Source: Gari tellinella (lineage: Eukaryota; Mollusca; Bivalvia; Cardiida; Psammobiidae). From it: a DNA stretch of 64,000 bases. A program made the translations under genes and the position numbers. A model generated the notes under the pieces. The model worked only from the letters and a program-made list of their open reading frames with translations, ran no database searches and was not told the DNA's origin. Positions within the stretch are counted from its first letter, which is position 1. The number at the start of each line of letters is the position of its first letter. Positions 62,146-64,000 of the stretch are shown piece by piece. The DNA is taken from assembly GCA_922989275.2 (NCBI GenBank), contig OV277861.1, positions 53,731,623 through 53,795,622 on the forward strand. The letters run 5' to 3'.

Positions 62146-62828
62146 CTCTGGTGTGCTTGATACATCTTTACATGAGATGTAAAATACGAGCTATAATTAG
62201 AATGTTACTAGTAATGAGCATGTTCCATTACTTTGTTTATGTTTGCAGATATTTGAACTTTTAAAGATTAATTACCTACAGCTGCAGTTGTACGTATGTG
62301 GGTCACCCTTTCTGCAATTTACTCTTACAGCGCTTAGTGATGCTTTAGTTGGTAACATGTCTACTGTGCTCAATATAGGCCATTTCCGAAATATTTGAAA
62401 ACAGAATTGGGTGTCCAACGATATGCGCAGTGTTACTCCGCATCTCATTGGAAAACAAACTGTCTGCAAATGTAACCAAGATTTCTCCGTTTGTATGCGC
62501 AGTTTAAATCCACGGAATGCACCAACACATGTTCTTCCACTTCTCCTTGTCAGAACTCGTCTGCTTTGATTTCGTCGTCTGCAGAAATAATATGCTTCTA
62601 TATATTTTGGATATATAAAAAATAAACAGAAATTCTAAACAATCCGGATTCTTAACAGACGGTAACAAATTGGCGTCTAATCTGGAACCGTACTGTTTGC
62701 AATAGCAACTAAATTGCCATTGGCAGAATACCGAGTTAGAAGTAAACGATTTCCGGTAAGTAAAGAGAAAAAGTCTAGTGCACGTGCACTACGTTTAAAT
62801 TGTTCACCATTATGCTGCCGGGCGACAT
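62146..62828. other. No gene; core 1 trace near 62645-62700
   Basis: CGGATTCTTAACAGACGGTA and GTCTAATCTGGAACCGTACT are a decayed core 1. A peptide-like frame 62677-62889 is a shadow of repeats. Confidence 0.4.
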
Positions 62829-62998
62829 AATTGTTAACGGATTGGATCCGGTTCAGACACCGTGCAACGCGGCGTCTGATCGGGGTCAAACGCGTGTGAC
62901 ATTCAGAGCAATGTTATTTTAGGTAAAACACCCCCAATTTAAGTAAACTCGTATATTGTAAAAGCGACTTCCATCATAACAGCGCTAAAAGGGTTTAA
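62829..62998 (+). mobile_element. MITE family G, partial
   Basis: TAACGGATTGGATCCGGTTC, apex ACCGTGCAACGCGGCGT, ATCGGGGTCAAACGCG, and a right end GCGCTAAAAGGGTTTAA. Confidence 0.6.
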
Positions 62999-63429
62999 CA
63001 TGACAATAAGAAACTTTGTAATCTTAAAATTTATAGAAAAGTGACGAGATCTATGTGATATAATTAAGTAGAAATAAAGCAGCAACCTCTTATAAATCGA
63101 CGGATTTACTGCATAGGTTTTACCTTTTCATTTGCAAATTAAACCATCTCAATTAACGCTCTTGCCGACAAAGTATCGACTGCTACATGTACAAAGTGTC
63201 ACGTCTTCAATGTAATGCCCATTTCACTGTTTGGAATATTGACACAAGTGCAAAACAGATTGGATCCTGATCAGACGCCACTCAACATTGCATGTGACCT
63301 GGATCTTAACCGTTTAGACAGACGACTTAAGTCGCTTAAATTACGAGAAAAAAAGTTTAAGAAGAGATAATGCTTAAGAAAGTTTCTTTAATATAAATCG
63401 CCTCCCTGAAATGTTTTCTGTATTATACT
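62999..63429. repeat. Core 1 relic near 63250-63310
   Basis: AAAACAGATTGGATCCTGAT, GACGCCACTCAACATTG and GACCTGGATCTTAACCG form a decayed family G-type hairpin. Confidence 0.5.
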
Positions 63430-63560
63430 TAACCCGTTTGTGCCTAGCGTCCCAAAAATTGACATAATTATGCGAAAAAAATGTAGACTCTGATCAGACG
63501 CCGCATCATGCAGCGTCAGATCAGGGTCTACACTGTTTGCTTATAAGAACATATAAACAA
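63430..63560 (+). mobile_element. MITE family A, truncated and diverged
   Basis: TTAACCCGTTTGTGCCTAGC, then core 1 with changes (GCCGCATCATGCAGC apex) and TCTACACTGTTTGCTTATA; the right half is missing. Confidence 0.78.
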
Positions 63561-64000
63561 TACAAAACAAAACGTACATAATTTAATATAGTTTGTTTTC
63601 ATTACTTTTAATAAGCTTTGGTTGGCTGTCATTTTTGTTTCATAACTCCATGAAAAATGAAATTCAGGCCTCGTCTTGTCGGGATTTTTCTCTCTTAGTC
63701 CAACTGCTCTCCACAAGCGCTGCATTAAAGACGTCATTGACGACGACGCTACTACAAACCAACCTCTCGTTTTGACCGAAATACATATGGCGGAGGGACT
63801 ACAACCTACGTTTTAAAGGTGTACAAAAATGAACACTCGTGTCAGATTCTCTATTTAACTACTTTCTAAAATTCAGTAGTGATGTTAAGTTATAAGGAAT
63901 AATTGAGGTATTGAAAAAACTGACTCGTGTCTTTTACAAGTGAATGCCGCCTATGAAACGGTTTATGAGGATGAGTAAGGACACTCCCTCTTACAGTGTA
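63561..64000. other. No feature recognised
   Basis: No gene or repeat boundary seen up to the window edge. Confidence 0.4.

Overview
The window looks like eukaryotic intergenic DNA from an invertebrate, most likely a bivalve mollusc. The base composition is AT-rich. There are no bacterial operons and no recognisable intact host gene. What it does contain is a dense load of transposable elements typical of mollusc genomes: a Penelope-like element, a DIRS-type tyrosine-recombinase retrotransposon, an L1/Tx1-type LINE, a V/Meta-type tRNA-derived SINE, and dozens of short inverted-repeat elements (MITEs). A dreissenid mussel is my guess from the look of the MITEs; the species cannot be proven from the sequence alone.

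Layout. 1-809: 3' end of a Penelope-like retroelement (GIY-YIG endonuclease) with a hammerhead ribozyme in its 3' region. 810-4940: a 4.1-kb element with 34-bp terminal inverted repeats inserted in the TA tract behind it, carrying a fold-back element full of TTACG motifs. 4994-5219: a 106-bp-arm palindrome with a hammerhead ribozyme on each strand. 5842-8874: two TTAA-flanked inverted-repeat elements, each containing a tRNA-like sequence with a T-run. 9-28 kb: MITE-dominated, with a SINE (10903-11181) and a hAT-like element with arrays of AAATGC-type words (12390-13676). 28641-32768: a LINE with an intact 1257-codon ORF and poly(A) tail. 33995-39293: a nearly complete DIRS element (gag, RT/RNase H/methyltransferase-like, tyrosine recombinase) with several frameshifts and a striking terminal palindrome. 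39-58 kb: MITEs again, a second TTACG fold-back element (49191-50243) and a diverged tandem repeat (56280-57400). 58070-58864: a broken gene resembling a multicopy invertebrate family with a PIN/FEN-like nuclease domain. 58.9-64 kb: more repeats.

MITE families, named here for reference. A has TTAACCCATTTGTGCCC ends. B has TACAGTGGAGAA ends. C has TACAGCGCTCCCTC ends. D has TACAGTARAACCTC ends. E has TTAACCCTTTACCTG ends. F has CAGGGCTGCCAT ends. G has TTAACCCYTTCACTGCC ends. H has CAGGGCTCCAGATAAG ends. I has GAGCCCGTCTTACTAAACG ends.

The most interesting signal is modularity. Families A, B, C and G have different ends and flanks but the same kind of about 65-bp central hairpin (core 1, GATCAGACGCCG at the top), and its stem differs between families by paired, compensating changes. 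D, E and F share a second central hairpin (core 2, AAAGCAG...GCGCATTCTGC). H and I share a third (core 3, GAATCGTCTC). Some copies have lost the hairpin cleanly at the base of its stem. This suggests exchangeable or structure-maintained hairpin modules in otherwise unrelated non-autonomous transposons.
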